From Osedax fenrisi (Eukaryota > Annelida > Polychaeta > Sabellida > Siboglinidae), in assembly GCA_964019155.1 (NCBI GenBank), contig CAXHSG010000177.1, positions 1,054,001 through 1,118,000 of the forward strand: a stretch of 64,000 nucleotides of DNA, in the 5' to 3' direction. Made by a program: the position numbers and the translations under genes. Below are positions 62,463 to 64,000 of this stretch, one piece after another (the stretch's first letter is position 1; each line of letters starts with the position of its first letter). The notes beneath the pieces were generated by a model, which was given only the letters and a program-made list of their open reading frames with translations, was not told the origin of the DNA and ran no database searches.

Positions 62463-64000
62463 AGCATGGGTGTTAATGATAGCATTAGTTTTAATTATAA
62501 CATGGATGTTAATGATAGCATTAGTTTTAATGATAGCATGGGTGTTAATGATAGCATTAGTTTTAAGTATAGCATGGGTGTTAATGATATCATTAGTTTT
62601 AAGTATAGCATGGGTGTTAATGATAGCATTAGTTATAAGTATAGCATGAGTGTTAATGATAGCATTAGTTTTAAGTATAGCATGGGTTTTAATGATAGCA
62701 TTATTTTTAAGTATAGCATGGGTGTCAATGATAGTATTAGTTTTAAGTATAGCATGGATGTTAGTGATAGTATTAGTTTTAAGTATAGCATGGGTGTTAA
62801 TGATACCATTAGTTATAAGTATAGCATGGGTGTTAATGATAGCATTAGTTTTAAGTATAGCATGGATGTTAATGATATCATTAGTTTTAATGATAGCATT
62901 AGTTCTAAGTATATCATGTATGTTAATGATAGCATTAGTTTTAAGTATAGCATGGGTATTAATGATATCATTAGTTTTAAGTATATCATGGATGTTAATG
63001 ATAGCATTAGTTTTAACTATAGCATGGGTGTTAATGATAGCATTAGTTTTAATTATAACATGGGTGTTAATGATAGCATTATTTTTAAGTATAGCATGGG
63101 TGTCAATGATAGTATTAGTTTTAAGTATAGCATGGATGTTAGTGATAGTATTAGTTTTAAGTATAGCATGGGTGTTAATGATACCATTAGTTATAGCATG
63201 GGTGTTAATGATAGCATTAGTTTTAACTATAGCATGGGTGTTAATGATAGCATTAGTTTTAATTATAACATGGGTGTTAATGATAGCATTAGTTTTAATT
63301 ATAACATGGGTGTTAATGATAGCATTAGTTTTAATGATAGCATGGGTGTTAATGATAGCTTTAGTTTTAAGTATAGCATGGGTGTTAATGATAGCATTAG
63401 TTTTAAGTATAGCATGGATATTAATGATAGCTTTAGTTTTAAGTATAGCATGGATGTTAATGATAGCATTAGTTTTAACTATAGCATGAGTGTTAATGAT
63501 AGCATTAGTTTTAAGTATAGCATGGGTTTTAATGATAGAATTAGTTTTAAGTATAGCATGGGTATTAATGATGGCATTAGTTATAAGTATAGCATGGGTA
63601 TTAATGATAGCATTAGTTTTAAGTATAGCATGGGTATTAATGATAGCATTAGTTTTAAGTATAGCATGGGTGTTAATGATACCATTAGTTATAAGTATAG
63701 CATGGGTGTTAATGATAGCATTAGTTTTAAGTATAGAATGGATGTTAATGATATCATTAGTTTTAATTATAACATGGGTGTTAATTATAGCATTAGTTTT
63801 AATGATAGCATGGGTGTTAATGATAGCATTAGTTTTAAGTATAGCATGGGTATTAATGATATCATTTGTTTTAAGTATAGCATGGGTGTTAATGATAGCT
63901 TTAGTTTTAAGTATAGCATGGGTGTTAAATATAGCATTAGTTTTAAGTATAGCATGGATGTTAATGATAGCATTAGTTTTAAGTATAGCATGGGTGTCAA
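62463..64000 (+). repeat. Right end of window, array continuing
   Basis: This is 36-bp array with a 6-bp deletion at about 63192 (AGTTATAGCATGG) and an A/B chimeric half unit near 63924 (GTTAAATATAGC). The last 0.5 kb resembles 0.5-0.9 kb in unit order. The sequence ends in mid-unit, so the array extends beyond the window. Confidence 0.85.

Larger units (their letters stand above)
1..64000 (+). repeat. 36-bp satellite array filling the window
   Basis: Every part of the window is built from a 36-bp unit made of half A (ATGGGTGTTAATGATAGC) followed by half B (ATTAGTTTTAAGTATAGC), all in one orientation. About 1,780 units fit. Individual units usually differ from consensus by a few substitutions. 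Common variants are GGT to GAT and GTT to ATT in half A, AGC to ATC, ACC or AAC at the end of half A, TTT to TAT in half B, and AAGTATAGC to AATTATAAC or AATGATAGC at the end of half B. The consensus is 30.6% GC, has 9 G against 2 C on this strand, and has no CpG. No unique sequence, transposon, telomere repeat, rRNA or tRNA was seen, and both ends of the window are still inside the array. This is best explained as eukaryotic satellite DNA maintained by unequal exchange. I do not recognise the family. Confidence 0.98.

Noticed and set aside
1..64000. CRISPR array
   Set aside because: There is a regular period but no alternation of conserved repeats with unique spacers. Every base belongs to the same degenerate 36-mer.
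1..64000. Telomeric or CENP-B-box satellite
   Set aside because: No TTAGGG, TTTAGGG or TTAGG runs are present. A CENP-B box needs CpG-containing sequence, which the array lacks.
1..64000. G-quadruplex array
   Set aside because: Each unit has a single GGG separated by 33 bases from the next, so loops are far too long for typical G4 folding.

Overview
The whole 64,000-base window is one uninterrupted, head-to-tail satellite (tandem repeat) array. I find no credible protein gene, RNA gene, mobile element, CRISPR array or unique flanking sequence. The basic unit is 36 bp (an exact consensus copy sits at 31-66), so the window holds roughly 1,780 units, all in the same orientation. The 36-bp unit is itself a dimer of two related 18-bp halves, A (ATGGGTGTTAATGATAGC) and B (ATTAGTTTTAAGTATAGC), which match at 13 of 18 positions. 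Nearly every length change in the array is a multiple of 18 bp.

The setting is almost certainly eukaryotic heterochromatin (centromeric, pericentromeric, subtelomeric or sex-chromosome satellite). A 64-kb array of a 36-bp unit with nested higher-order repeats is typical of eukaryotic satellites and is not known from bacteria. I do not recognise the family and make no taxon call. The consensus is 30.6% GC (11/36), strongly strand-asymmetric (9 G against 2 C on the + strand) and contains no CpG or CHG site.

Layout. About 0.1-7.3 kb: two diverged copies of a segment of about 3.2-3.4 kb, offset 4,068 bp. 6.0-9.9 kb: a 2,052-bp tandem pair, the second copy lacking 216 bp. 11.1-14.1 kb: a 505-bp block carrying a shared 1-bp deletion, repeated with 1,528-bp spacing. 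13.6-29.1 and 29.1-45.2 kb: two paralogous megablocks about 15.5-16 kb apart. They match at both flanks, but their centres were expanded differently: by 3.1/3.9-kb repeats in the first and by a 4,356-bp tandem pair plus a 2,574-bp pair in the second. 45.6-47.6 kb: a 1,044-bp pair. 49.0-49.5 kb: a 216-bp pair. 50.1-55.3 kb: three copies tagged by another shared 1-bp deletion. 55.4-64 kb: a more shuffled mosaic with 702-bp and 324-bp pairs, a 7-bp duplication and a 6-bp deletion. The array runs off both ends of the window.

Very long open reading frames exist on both strands (one of about 18 kb on each), but they are arithmetic artefacts. The unit is 12 codons long, its consensus has no stop in four of six frames, and 18-bp steps never break frame. 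Variation falls freely on amino-acid-changing positions, so I do not annotate them as genes.
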